The notes under the pieces: model-generated | What the model saw: the letters and a program-made list of their open reading frames with translations, nothing else | What the model was told of the DNA's origin: nothing | The model's database searches: none | Part shown: positions 45,535 to 58,665 of the stretch, piece by piece | Numbering within the stretch: the first letter of the stretch is position 1 | Layout of the letters: the number at the start of each line of letters is the position of its first letter | Assembly: GCA_963070105.1 (NCBI GenBank) | Contig: OY718806.1 | Coordinates: 10,628,190-10,692,189, forward strand | Origin: Litomosoides sigmodontis | Lineage: Eukaryota; Nematoda; Chromadorea; Rhabditida; Onchocercidae | Direction of reading: 5' to 3' | Length of the DNA stretch: 64,000 nucleotides | Made by a program: the position numbers and the translations under genes

Positions 45535-46430
45535 GGATTTGAAATGCTATCGGCTTTTTGATTACCGGCGTACTTTTTTGATTCTTGTTTTCATGTTGGT
45601 CCTTATTATGATCATTATTATTGTCATTATTACTATTATATTATTATTAATGAGGCACTTTATTAGATCTTTTGTGTGTGTGTGTGTGTGTGTTTGATTG
45701 ACCTCGGATGGGTTGCTTCTGCTTTTTTTCTTTCTGATTCTGTGAATTTTGTTTTGTCTCTTTCACAATAAAGGCTTTTGCTCTTAGATATGTTCGTGCC
45801 TGTGAACTGAGCGCACCGATGCATGCATGATAGCTACTTGGCTGCTTCATTTGTTGGCCCTTTTATGAGCTAATCGCAGTCGCTGCTTCACTTTGCTTTC
45901 CTGGGAACGCACATGAATTCACGGAGGTTCTTCGTTATGTTATGTACACGTTATGTTATGTGTCTGCCTTCTTTCTCTCAGGCGTGTTTTTTCCTCCAAA
46001 TTTCGTGCATGATAATTAATAATAGTAATAATCCATTTACACTGTGATGAGTATATCTTTCCGGCTATGCTTCGGTGTATTCGTAGATGCACGTGGGGCT
46101 AAGGTTCATGCTGGGACTCATCTCATGGCTTCACTTCATGCTAGAATTGAGAGCTTGTGGTATTTCTTTATCATACCTGTGAGCAACTCCTCCGTTTCTT
46201 TTCACATCGTTGATCCATAGACACTTGTAACTAACTGTTTGGCTTCTTATTCTTCTCCTCCTCCTCTCGTCTTGTCATACAGCGGCAGTGCATGTTTTCT
46301 TCTATCGGCTGATTGTTGCTGCTTCACTGACATTAATTAATTGACGTTTCGGTGGGTGTTATTTGCTTTAGTAAAATTTCTGCATTTCCTGCATTCGACG
46401 TTTAGTTGCTGTTGCTATGCCCATGTTTAT

Positions 46431-46476
46431 CGCGATCACGATCACGATCACGATCACGATCGCGATCGCGATCACG
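46431..46476. repeat. (CGATCA)n hexanucleotide array
   Basis: About seven CGATCA/CGATCG units. The array is GATC-rich in otherwise AT-rich DNA. Confidence 0.9.
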
Positions 46477-48518
46477 TCTTCCCCTGACGTTGGTCAGCTT
46501 TTCACTGATAAAAGATTGATTGGGGTTTTGTGATGGATGTGGTTTGCTTGCCTTCGGTGTTTACCTTCGTTCCTTTTTAGCACCTTCTACCTAACATGAA
46601 CGCCTCCTTCGAGCAACTCCTGCACATTCACTGCTACTTTTTCTAGCCGTTCATTTTCAGTCGCTCCTCGTGTTACGTGGTGATGTCTTTGGGCACTCAT
46701 GTTTCTCTGTTAGCCAGCAGCAGCTACTGCTCTCTTCATTTTTCCCTTGCCTTGCTAACGCATTTTTCTGGCGTATCTCATTTTTCCTTACTCCACCCAC
46801 TAATTTCTGTATTTCTGGGCACATTTGCAGTTTCTTTGCTTGCTCACTTTCGTCTTACTTTCCTTGCTCAGGCTGCAAATCATCAGTTAGTTTTTCGAAT
46901 CGCGTTTCTCTTTCGCTACTGAGGTTGGTTGGAGTTGATTTTAAAGGTTTTCGTTACACGCGCCGACTATAAGTTATAAAATTGATAAGGCATGTATAAT
47001 AACGTCCTAGTTACAATTGCATTTTCCTGACCACTTCAAGACTTGTAGCATTTCTACAAGTTTTTCTCAAAATGCTTTCATCTCTCAATTCTTCCACTTC
47101 TCTTCGTGCAAATTTTGCTTCAAGTTATATGTGGAATTTTGCTAGTACATTGGGAATTATGTCGAAGCTAGGGATCCTCTAGGTTAATTCTGGTTAACTT
47201 GTTCCTCTTATTGATTTCCATTTTGCCTACCTCAAAGGAGCAGTATTTGTTGGCTATGATCTTGCGAGTGCATTTTGCGAATTATTTTTACTTCTTATAT
47301 TTCCATTTCATGTCCGTTAACAGTTCCCCCTTTCCACCGTGAGCTAAAGCCGAGAAATGCAAAAAAACAAAAAATATCATCTCTCTCCACCGAGACTCCT
47401 CGTCCTCCTCTTTCTACAGCCTGAGCTGATGAAGCGGAGAGCATCATGAGTGCTTAAGAACCTCCAGTTGTTTGTTTACAAATCTAGTCTTTGCAAAGAT
47501 TCATTGCGAAAGGAGAGAGAGAGAGAGAGAGAGCATCAATTCCCCCTTCACTAGATGCCTTTTCCTATCAACCAACGGTGGTTACCTGAGGAATGCCGAA
47601 GCGAAACTTATCTTGTCTTGTCTTCGCTCAGGCGTAAACCTCACAACGAGGAGAATTAGAATCAGAAAGTTTTCATCCGTACAACATAGCAATGACTATC
47701 GGGAGAACGGGAAGTGGTGGAAACGCCTGCGGAGCCGGGAAAACACACCTCGTGGCAACCGACTGCTGCTCCTCTCCTCGTTCATTCCACTTCATTTACC
47801 AGAAATTTCGCTTCCTACCTACCGCCCCGACCTCCGACATTACTTTCCACAAATTGACACAGAGCCACTTCTAGCACTGATAGCCAGAACAGCGATTAGC
47901 ACTGCTTTTCCTTTCCACTCTTCTATCCCCATCAGTTGCAATTGCAAAGCAATCAATAAGTACATATTGTATTCATGTGCATGTGAACGTGCACGTGCAT
48001 GTATTTACTACTAAATCAAGGAACATTCGGTGGGTTCACCAAACGAGTGGGATGGGAGAAAGGTGCAGTTGCAGGGAAGCTGCCACTGTTCACTTGTAAG
48101 TGGAGTCTTCGGTGGATTGCCGAGTTTTGGCTTGGCAGAACGAAGAGTCACTCAAGCACTCGCTCACACTGTACGACGTGATGTGCCCACCGCACTTCAC
48201 TTCATCTGCGCTACCGCTAAGAACACTAGGAAGGGAGGGACAGGGAGGCGTTACTAGGAAGAGGCCGACGGACACATCACGCACGCACCACATTCACTGT
48301 GCGTCGTGCTGCTGATATTCTCAGTGCTTCAGTGCTGTTTTCCACTTGTTGTTTACGTAACGCGCATGGAACATGTAAACGGCGAATCGATCGCCACTGA
48401 ATTGATCAGTATAAGTGGTAGATAGTGTTTAGACGAGACTGCTGTGAAGAAGTTTCATCGCCCCGCCGTCGTCTCTATCATTTCTTCCATTCATCATCAA
48501 TTTCATTGAACCGAACCA

Positions 48519-48898
48519 TCATGCCAACACGCGAAAGCGCTCCCTCCCGTTCCTAAATTGAGATTGCCACACGGGATTTAACGTCGTCATCACTTGCTGA
48601 AATCTGCTGAGCTTGTTTCTGTTCGATAAGACCACCACCTCTACGTGAAATTGGTGCGGCGCTGTGTTCTCTGGATTACACGGCTGGAGATGTTGTCCAA
48701 ATCTCTGTAGACTTTGGTCCACTGTTTCGCCACCAGCACAATAGCTAATAAATCTGTTCAAAGAAATAATGCACGAGGGAGAGCGGACCTTGGCAGCAAC
48801 CAGCAAATTCATCGGCGTCATCATTTATCTTCTCGTCATTGTCTGCTCCAACTGAGAAAGCTGCCTCCTTCTTGGGACGGGTCAGGTTTTTCAACAAA
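48519..48898 (-). CDS. Possible two-exon fragment of unknown protein
   Basis: On the minus strand, an ATTTCAG acceptor opens 48898-48801 (LLKNLTRPKKEAAFSVGADNDEKINDDADEFA). A GTTGCT donor can join it in phase to 48721-48519, which reads VDQSLQRFGQHLQPCNPENTAPH and runs to a TGA. The first segment has protein-like acidic and basic composition, but I recognise no family and see no upstream exon. It could be chance. Confidence 0.2.
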
Positions 48899-50758
48899 CT
48901 GAAATTTTGCAATCGGTGGATACGGAAGCTACTGCATGACGTATAATCATCGCGGGATTTTTTCTTCCGCACTTACCACTTTTGGAATAGTTTTTTAGAT
49001 CAGAAAAGAATTCTGGCAAAGCCTCATATTATTCCGAAATTAGTCAGAGATGTTTGAAATGTAGCAGTCAACTGATGGTCTCATTTTCTCCTCCGTCTTT
49101 TTTCCCTCCTCTCCTCTGGTTTCACCCTCATCTTCTCCTCCATCCTCCCTTTACATTGCTTTCTCTCTGTATAATGCAATCATCCGCATTGTTTCATCGC
49201 ACGTTTCGCGAGAGCAGCACCTGTGTGACTGTTTAAAGACGATTTGATTTGACTGATGAGTGGTAAATCCGCGTACCGAGTTGGTAAGTCTCCGTCTAAC
49301 TCTCTCTAGTTATTGCATTCATTCTTCATTTTTAGGAAACAAAACCAATGCAAATCTTTTCACATTTTACACCAACTCTATTCTTTCCTTCTGTCGCATC
49401 AAAATTTATCGCAAATGATTCCATTCCAATGGTTCAAGGTTTAACATCCGTTTTTATTCATTTTACTGATTCTTGTTACTGTCTACTATTTGCTATTTGA
49501 TTGAAGATTGTCGATCTCATCTTAAAATTCACTTGCAGATGTGCTTACTTTCTCATGATGGATAATGGTTTATTATTTTTTTGTTTCGCTTTTGTGTCTG
49601 TGTGTGTGTGTGTGTTTTTGTTTTTTGTGTTAAAGACTTCTCGAATATTTGATGTTTTTATCGCGTATCATTTAACCTTTTATTTAATCGGTTTCTTTTG
49701 CATGTCCCTTTCTTCAAGTGAATTATGAAACAGCGCAATTCCGTAACTTTCTTTCCCCTCATCAAAAACGATTCGTTGAATCAGGCTTCCATTGGAGTTT
49801 GTTTGGGTGCTCTACAACAGAGCACATTAAAACAGTGTGTGCAAAGTTGATGGACTGGTGTTTGAAGGTGGGTGTGTATTTTCAAAATACCCGTTGCGGT
49901 CAAGAAAGGGCTTGCTTTTTTCACCTTCAACAGGCGGAAATATAGCGTTTTCTACAAATTGCCCATCATTGTAGGTAGTAGTTCCGTCGAATCTTTTCTC
50001 TTCATTGTTTCATTTCTGCTTCACTTTCATTGACGACAGGAGGCGCCAGAGTAACTTTGTTAAATGAACTGAAATGTACGATCCCGCAACCGATTTCAAC
50101 TTTACATTGTTCTCATCACGCTGTCTGTCGAGCCATTGGTTTTTGAGTGAATAATTGCAGGCCTCTTAATATTACAGTTCCATCATTTAATGATAGTTCG
50201 TTTCTTTCCTATTTTCCCACTTTATCTCATGCATTCATTTCAACTTTTGAAAGGAAGAGAAACTTGTGTGTGCAGGATCGGCGCATTTTGTTTCACTTCA
50301 CAAGGACATAATTAGTATGTGGTGATGATAATATGTGATATTGGGCAGTGTTGTGTGGCATATTTTGTCAAGTACTGATTTAGTTCTGAAATTCTTCGCT
50401 TTCATACAAATGGGATCCATTTAGTTGTTAAAAAGAGAACTTGCAAAAAAATGGAACTGGGAAATCAAATTTGAAATGCAGCGAAATCGAGAAAAATTTG
50501 TTAAGGATGCGTGTTTTCATTAATGTCTTTCACCTTCAGCAGGTGGAAAGAATTTTCTGCGGGAATTTTTTTCTGAATTAGAAATGTGACGTTTATTTCA
50601 GAAATCATATTCTGTGATGATTGTTAAGTGAATCTGTTTACTTATTTCTAGCCCATATTCTTTGGGTAGAAATCTTGCTCCGCCATAAACCCTGCTCAAC
50701 ACTACTGATATAGTGTGTGTCCTTAAAGCTTTTCTGCACTGTCGGTTAAATTCTGTAT

Positions 50759-50792
50759 ATTATAGTAATGTGAATTCTTACATTACTATAAT
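50759..50792. repeat. 13-bp inverted repeat with 8-base loop
   Basis: Arms 50759-50771 and 50780-50792 are exact reverse complements around GAATTCTT. The element is AT-rich and has no coding context. Confidence 0.8.
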
Positions 50793-51139
50793 CTTTTAAA
50801 GTTTTACGTTTATGTGCTTCTTGTCACTGGACGGATGCTGGAATGAGGAATGATAACAGCCCTCTACATTAATATTTGTTATTGTTATTCACTGTATTTT
50901 AAATGCGTAAACCAAGAATGGCCCAACCTTCCTTCTGTTTTCGAAACATAAAAGAAAGATAAAGAATCAAACCATAAGTCAAAAATCATTAGTCAATATT
51001 GGACGTATATATACGTTAACAGGTGTGACGAGTCAGTTATTGTATTTGTAATGTAAACCGTTAAAGCAAATGAAATTGTTAGAGGACTGCGGCACTTAGG
51101 AAAAGAAGCAATTAGTAGCAAATTTCAACAAGATCAACA

Positions 51140-52657
51140 ATGCGTTCTCAGAAACAAGTACGCCATGTTCGGAAAGTGCGTTGTCTGAAAAATGCTGCTG
51201 CCGGAAAATGGAAGACATATAGGAAACGTCTGGAAGCAATAAAAGCATGGTCGGTTATAATACAAACAGTGAATGTTTTGCCTGATCTCAAAGTTGAAGT
51301 TTTCCTTTTTTAAGAGATTATGCTCCTCGAGATTTCAAGTTCCAAGTTAAGTTGCCTGACATTACGATAAAAATTCATACTAAATTTAGAAATTGTTGTA
51401 TAGAGATGGTTTTGCAGCATTTTATCCAATTGCGAATAAACTATTTTATGCTTTTATTACAGGCAAAACAATGCAATTCTGACAAGGCGTCAGCATTTCA
51501 GGTATTTTTTCAAGTTTGCATATAATTTCGTGCAGGTGTGGTTTTTTCCAACTTTAATTGCTTTCATATATTTATAATTTGTAGAAAACAACAAACTAAT
51601 ATTGAGGTTATTAATTTTATATCCATTTACAGTAATCTTTGTTCATGGGATAATCAAGTAGTGGAGAGCAGAACTTGTTTTTTGGTTGATGACATTATGT
51701 TTTGACCGTTTTTACCAGGTTGTAAAGAAGCGGTAGCAAAAATATCTGCTGCAGCCTGAAAAGTTATCCGCGTTGCATCTCTTATAGTTCACTTCATGTC
51801 TATTATTTTTTGTTTTTGAAGTACGAGACAGATTATCATATAAACCATTGCACTGATACTACAACATTTGCAGCCATACACTTGCTCCACCATCACCAAT
51901 GCCCAGAAAAATCAAGGAGCCGAAGCAGGTACATCTAATCTTCATGTACGCACACACTTAAGCCTTCTACAGCATAGAGCTTGTTGAAAACGTGAGATCA
52001 CGTATTGCCGTATTGCCAATAATATCGATGTTAACCAATAATCAGTAGTGCTGTAGTTTTCTGTAGTAGGCTTCAAGTAGTTCTTCAGGATGTTGGAAAA
52101 TTCCCATTTTTTGCTTGTTTGTTTTCCTATTTAGACTTAAAAATGTGTGATTCAGAAGTACGATGTCAAGTTACAGATGTATTATTCTTAACCATTATTG
52201 TGCAGACGCATTTTCTGGATTGCAGCGATCTCCGGAGGAATTGGCAGAAAGACAGCGTTTCCGAGAGCAAAGACGTCTGGAGAAGAAGTTAGCAAAACAA
52301 AGAGCATCGACTTCGACACTTCCAGAAATTAGAGAAAAAGTGGAGTTTAATCTTTATATTTTGTTTTTGTGGACAGTGTGCAGCGCGTGTATGGGAACTT
52401 GACGCATTTATAATGTAATGATTGTTTGGATAATGAAAATGATATTCGATCAAAAGTATTAAAGGGTGCCATTTTTTGAGAAATGTGAAAGACCGGTACA
52501 TTAGGGTGACTTACTGGAAACGAATGTTTCGCATATGAATCGGATTGTTATATCTGATCATTTCTTAAATTACTTAATTTTTAGCATAAAAGATGTAATC
52601 CATGCTTATAATTTACCACATGCTTTGTTTTTAGTTCAGGAGTATGATCGAGGGAAC

Positions 52658-52743
<86 letters not shown>

Positions 52744-53299
52744 TAATATGAAGTTCAAGAATAAGCTAATATCAAGTTCAAGAATAAACTAATATCAAGT
52801 TCAAGAATAAACTAATATCAAGTTCAAGAAATATTCCTTAACAACTCCTCACTAATACTGATGCTGCTTCTTCGTGGGTTTATTGTTGGAGAGGCAACAA
52901 AGTTTTTCATTAGAATATTTTTATTTTCGGTTTTTTATATATACTTATTTATCCCAAAAAACGCCGATCTGTGTCACTTTTACTAAAACATTAAATTTAT
53001 TAAAACTGCATTCGAAGATATTCTCTCGTCTTTTTGCTTGACATCACTCACACTTCTTTACATTCAACCATGTTCGACATTCTCACTTGTTATTTACTTC
53101 TAATATATAATAATGCCATCTCCTGTACGGTTTAGTTTTTTATGCGTTGGTCAACCATACGTTTTATGGGTTATTTTGCTGTAAGTTCACTAATTAGTTT
53201 GATTCTTTCGAAAAGTTCAGCTTTTTTTTGGAGGATTTACTTTACGTTTCCGAAGTCGTGCGCACACATGAGTTTTAATTGTATTTTCCAGGTGCACAA

Positions 53300-53351
<52 letters not shown>

Positions 53352-56300
53352 ACGCAGGCACGCACGCACACAGCTCTATTTCGGAAGCGTATTCTTCATC
53401 ATTTGTCGCAAGCTAAAAATCATGTTCACCACTGCACTAATACGCTTAAAATATTACCTGTATGAAGAAGTGTGTATTTTCTGTTATAGTCTTCTACTCG
53501 GTAGAATTTTTAGATCACGTGCAGTCATTTTCCAACCGCTTTTTGAAAGTATAACGTCACTGAATAGGTTCCTTTTGTAATTTTGAAGATTTCGTTTGCT
53601 ACTTCTACCGGATGTGCTTCATTAGGCATTAATTGTGGTACTGCTGAAAATTCTCTCAAACTGGTTGCTTTAGAAAGCTTAAAATTTAGTAATTCAATAA
53701 TACAACAATCAAGGAATGGCGTAATTATAATTTAGTACGAGATTTATGTGACATGCACAAGCGAAGAAAACTCATATGTGATCTGAAATATTAATTTCAA
53801 AAAAAGTTTGTTTTATAAGTCTAACTGAAGCTCGTTACTCAGTGTAATTCCAGTAGGTTTCGATTTTTTCAGAAACTAAAGAACGTGTCTGGCAATGGTT
53901 CACCAAAAAAGGCATCCGCCACAAAATCGACAAAGACTAAAAATTCGACGATAGAAGGGACAACGAAAGTAAGACATTTACTAGTAGTTCCTGGGCTATC
54001 ATAACGTTTGGTTATTATTCTGGACACAAAAGAGTTTGCTCGTTTCACTAATGGATATTGTCAGATCCTTCATTTTAAGCCCAAGCAAGTCCAGCGTGCA
54101 GTTAATGTGGCAAAGCAAGAGATAACTGCAAAAAAAGTGAACGAACCGAAGGTGACAAAAGTTTCCAAGTCGGAAAATGGATCCAAATCAAAACATCAAT
54201 ATGTGAAAGATGAAAAACTAGTGTTAACCAAGGAAAAAAGAAGCCAATTACCTTCGCCAGCAAAGCTTGAACAGAAAACAGAAAAAATTGAACAGAAGAA
54301 ATTGGTGCAGTCGAAAGAGGTAGTAATCAACCTTTCATATCACATAAGGATAGGAAACTCTCCGGATCAGTCTGTTGCATCATCCTGAGTAGGGAAATTA
54401 CACCATTATCCAGGGTGTTCATTTCTTAAAAATTTTACACTAAGATCTTCTGTGGTGATAAATTGACTATCAACGTGACATTTTAAGCTTTAATTCTTGC
54501 TTACTTTAAACGCACTGATTGATTTCCGCTAATTTAGAAAGTCAAATGGTAAACCAAACAATAAGGAAAAATTTTTCCCCCTTCAGCCTCTATAAAGCTC
54601 ATATCATCCTTTCAACGATTCTATGATCTCTTTTTAGCAACATTTCATTTACATATTTTTCGTAGACATATAGGTAGGATAAGGATCTTTTTTCAACAAG
54701 ATTCGTATCAAGGATTTCACTTGATATTGTAATTCTCTTTAACGGCCAATAACTGATCAGTTGAGTAGTACATATTGAAATTCGGAGTCCATAGACATCT
54801 GAGGTTCCTTACTTGCGTCACTGAAACTTCTTGATTTCTTGATTTCATTGAGAGCATTTTGCGGATTTTGGGCTTTTAGTTTCCAATGGTATCATCATGT
54901 TATACATTTGATACCATATGCAAAGATGTCCAATTTCCATAATGCGAAATTTTTTTAATTTTAATATAAAATGTGTTAATGCAAAATTTAAATTTAATAT
55001 ATTTTTTTTAATATTTTGATTTTCTAATTGAAAGCTATTTAAAACTTTTATTGTTCAGACTTTTATTTTTAATTGTTCAAACGTTTAAGAGGTTTTAAAT
55101 TTATAGATCAAATTCGATGAGGAAAAAAAATCCCCATTTACGTTGCTGTTGTTTTCTAAAGCAAGTAGCAGTATAAGCTCTTTGCTCATAAATTTGATAA
55201 CTGAAATTAGGAAATCGAACAACATTCCTTAGTGAATTCGGATGTAATTGGTAGCGTTAAAGTAGGTATTATTCGTGGATTTCCGGAAAAGCTTGGCAGA
55301 ATGGAACTATACAACTAGATTTTGTTGCTTTTTCTGTTTTGCAGAACATTTCTTTTTTCTTTAAAGTGATAAATCAGCATAAACAGTAAATTTAGGTTAG
55401 GAATACTTGAATTGGAACCAATGTTTTTTGATCATTCCTACCACAAAATAAGATATCCTGGAAAATCTCCATGACAGTGAAATTAATGACAGTTGATCTA
55501 ATAGAATGGCTAATTTATACCACATCCTCGTTTTTTTTTCTTGCAAAGTTGTTTTTACTGTAGATACTGTTTACCGAATTTTTCTTCTATGCTTTGGATG
55601 AATGTTCAAGCATTTACAAACAATCGGTTAAGCAATCTGTATTTTACAGACAGCAAACGAGAACGAACAAGTTCATGCAAACACAGGAAAAGCTAAAGGA
55701 ATAAGTAAGGGACAGACGAAGGAAAAGAGAAGGCAACAATCAGATCCTGATAGCCTCTTGCCAGAGCGTGATTTCGTAGAAGTATGTCTTATTTAAGAAC
55801 TTTAGTTAATTTGCGTATGTTTTAAATAACATCCAGTGGTTAAGTTTTTGTTGGTTTTGCAATAGAAATTATGAATTACGCGTTGTACGATTTGGATTTT
55901 CAGACATTATTTTAGTGTCATTACATTGTGAGAATGAAACAGTTTCAAGTCACATTCATTTATTGGATTTTTCCAATTACCATCATGCAACCGTTCATCT
56001 AACTTAAACTGAATTTGTAACGGATACACACTCTCCCTTATCTTTCACCCTCGTTAGAATAGGTCAAATGTCGTCAGAATTTCCATTTTTATTTACATTT
56101 TATTATGTGTCAGTTTTTTAGAATTTTGCTGAATTTATGCGTTGCTTTGTGAACTGGCCTTATGCTAGCAGTAAAGATGTACTTCACTGCATAGACTGAT
56201 ATCCGATTGACTTTTTTCTCAACATCTATAAGTCAGATTTTGATGCTCTCTAAAGAAAATTTTAGGGAAATGCACATGAAATGGCTTCTAAAAAAGCAAA

Positions 56301-58665
56301 AGATGATTTTACGGAGAGAGTGCGATTGCAGCAGAAGAAAAAAGGAAGATATCGTGATGAACAACAATCGAAATCTGTAGAATCTGCTGAGGAATTCACT
56401 GACAAGGTTACTTTGTGGAGATGTTTTGGATTTATTTTGACGGACACATGGCGGATTTATTTTCCTGTCCCACAGCAAAACACTCCATCTTATCATTCCT
56501 TGCAGTTATGTTTAATACTGCAGCATTTAGCTCCAAATGAAAATGATGAGGTCACTCAAATTGCGCGTGCTCCAAAATTCAAGGATCAGTTAACCGTCTC
56601 AATATTCAATGCTTTATTTAGTGGAAAAATTTTTCAGCCACGAAACAAATTAATAACTGTCATTATTAGTTCTGTTTCGAAAAGTATGGCAGAAAATTGG
56701 AAGATTTTATACTTTTTCATGATAGCGTTTTTTTGCTAGAAAATAATTCCACGATCAGTTACTCAAGCTTCTATAGATTTTTTGTGGATTATCATTATCA
56801 TCCATATATCATTTTCTGGATGCATCACCTTAATAGCGGTGCGATGTTCTCGTATAAAGCTTCGTAGCTCCCCATAGAAGTATCGCTTTTCTGCATGAAG
56901 ACTTCTAGTTTCGTTATCTCTAATACTTTGAAGCTGATAAAAAATCAAGGAGAAATTAACTTTTATCCATCCGAATTTCTCAGCACTTCATTTTACCCAG
57001 AAGTTCATCTTTATCTGCATATGTTATACTAATTAATCTACACAGCTAGTATCGACTTCCACCATAGAGTTGTATGTTTAAACATGGAAGTTGAATGAAA
57101 TGACTTCAAAAGAATTCGATTTGTTTTTGTTTGAGATTATGAAACAATAGGATATTTCAGAGAAGAAAGAGAATGAAGGATTAAATGAGGTTTATAGAAA
57201 TCCGTTGTTGTTAGTAGATTCACAACCTAAATAACTATGTACATTGATGTTAAGGGTATTAAAGTATAAGGTGTAAGTGAAAGAAGTTAATTATTGTTTA
57301 GACTACGGTGTATGATGGAAAGAACCAAAGTTGTACCTTGGAGAGTATAGGATTTAAGACTGGAGAGATGGTGGATCAGGTAACACCCAGCAGTAATGAA
57401 ATCCCAAAGGATTCAGGTATATTTTATTATTGTGAGAGAATTATTTTAATCATTCGTGTATGGATTAGGTAGTTTGCTGGTGCGGCTTTTTTAATTTTCA
57501 GTTGATAGCCACATCTTTCGATCACAGTTGCTACTTTCATTTAGCACGATATGAAATCTTATGGTGTATCATACTGCATAGTATTTGTTGACTTAAGGAA
57601 CAAAGTAATATAGTAGACAATCGCCATATGTCATCGAAAGGCAAATAAAAAAGGTCGTTTGACAGGCAGATATGGATATACGGATAATTTGGATGCACTG
57701 ATTTGATATGGAAACATTGAAATCTTTAACAGGTTTTTGCAAATTATTAAGAAATTCAAGCAGTAAAAGTGTTTGGATCTCTATCTTTGTGTTATTCGTA
57801 CCATTTTAAAATTGCACTATGGAATGCTTCAGAAATATTATTGAAGACAGAAATGATTAGGAAGGCACCAGTTCCGGAGGAGTTGGGAACGAACGCGGCT
57901 AGGCTAGCAGAAAAGCACCTGGAACCTTTAGGCATTACAGGTCTCAGAGGTGGTAATGTTATCAAGGTTCGTAGCTCGAAATTTCTGTACCAATACAACA
58001 TGAGAAAATTTTGGAGTTTTTTCGGTTAAATAATTGTTTATGAACATATGAGATGGGCACATCATCTAATCTGCATTTGGGGTTATTTAATCGACTGTAA
58101 TGAACTGTGGGCTGCGTCGTACGAAAGGTCGAATTCTGTCATCTATTGAAATTATAGAATATGACCATGAAAACGCCTGCAAATGAAGCAAAAGATGAGG
58201 CGAATGTTGAAAAGAAGGAGCCATTCATTGTTGTACCACAAACGGATGGAGTAAGTCGTGTTACGCCAACTCGTGAACGTATCTGCAAACTTTTACCGCG
58301 TGACATCCAATTTTGTGTACACATGATCGAAAAACATGGAGACGACTATGAGGTGATTTTGCCTCTAACTACGTTCCAGTTAGTTCAGAAAATCATTCTC
58401 ACAATCCTGTCTTTGTAGTAGTTTTACGCCTTTGTCTTTTGTCAAAGGTTATCATCAATTGTTTGCCAGGTAAAATGCTTAACCTGCATTACTGAATGGC
58501 CCGCAACGTAGCAATAGATATTTTCAGGCAATGGCAAAGGATCAAAGCAATACTTTCCGTGACTCAGCAAAGGGAATCGCGCGAAAAATAAGAATTTTCA
58601 AGGAAAGCCCACAATATGAAACATATTTGAAGCAAAAATCCGAAAAGAACGATCCCGTTGCATAG
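51140..58665 (+). CDS. Lysine-rich protein ending in a NOP16-like domain
   Basis: Exon chain: 51140-51249, 51463-51501, 51874-51928, 52226-52339, 53873-53968, 54080-54319, 55650-55781, 56266-56406, a doubtful link at 56524-56550, about 57163-57189, 57302-57416, 57833-57966, 58158-58352 and 58528-58665, giving about 510 residues. Phases join except around 56406-57189, where the acceptor choice is open. The N-terminal half is highly basic and probably disordered: MRSQKQVRHVRKVRCLKN, a charged helix (ELAERQRFREQRRLEKKLAK), then Lys/Ser/Glu-rich segments. The C-terminus (PRDIQFCVHMIEKHGDDYE, AMAKDQSNTFRDSAKGIARK) matches the pattern of NOP16, a nucleolar 60S-biogenesis factor. NOP16 is normally about 180 residues, so either this is an N-terminally extended form or two neighbouring genes (51140 to about 56410, and about 57160-58665) have been joined. 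The basic half suggests a nuclear or nucleolar protein but has no nameable domain. Confidence 0.6.
52661..52741. repeat. (AT)n microsatellite in an intron
   Basis: About 80 bases of AT inside the intron between 52339 and 53873, directly followed by a 23-bp tandem repeat. Confidence 0.95.
52743..52830. repeat. 23-bp tandem repeat, about four copies
   Basis: Four near-identical copies of CTAATATCAAGTTCAAGAAT plus AAA abut the AT array within the same intron. Confidence 0.9.
53294..53374. repeat. (CA)n microsatellite in an intron
   Basis: A CA array with TA and GC interruptions in the same intron as the AT array. Confidence 0.95.

Larger units (their letters stand above)
44999..51139. other. 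Intergenic stretch with GT arrays, no firm gene
   Basis: About 6 kb between the hairpin and the lysine-rich gene. The first half is T-rich with GT arrays and the middle (47300-48400) is more GC-rich. Many open frames of 60-180 codons overlap on both strands, which suggests chance. The only candidate exons are the minus-strand pair at 48519-48898, listed separately. Confidence 0.5.

Noticed and set aside
45361..45697. Cys-Val-rich frames around 45400-45700
   Set aside because: Produced by GT microsatellites.
47472..48014. 180-codon plus-strand frame in the GC-richer patch
   Set aside because: Overlapping long frames on both strands and a Glu/Arg start caused by a GA repeat suggest a chance frame.
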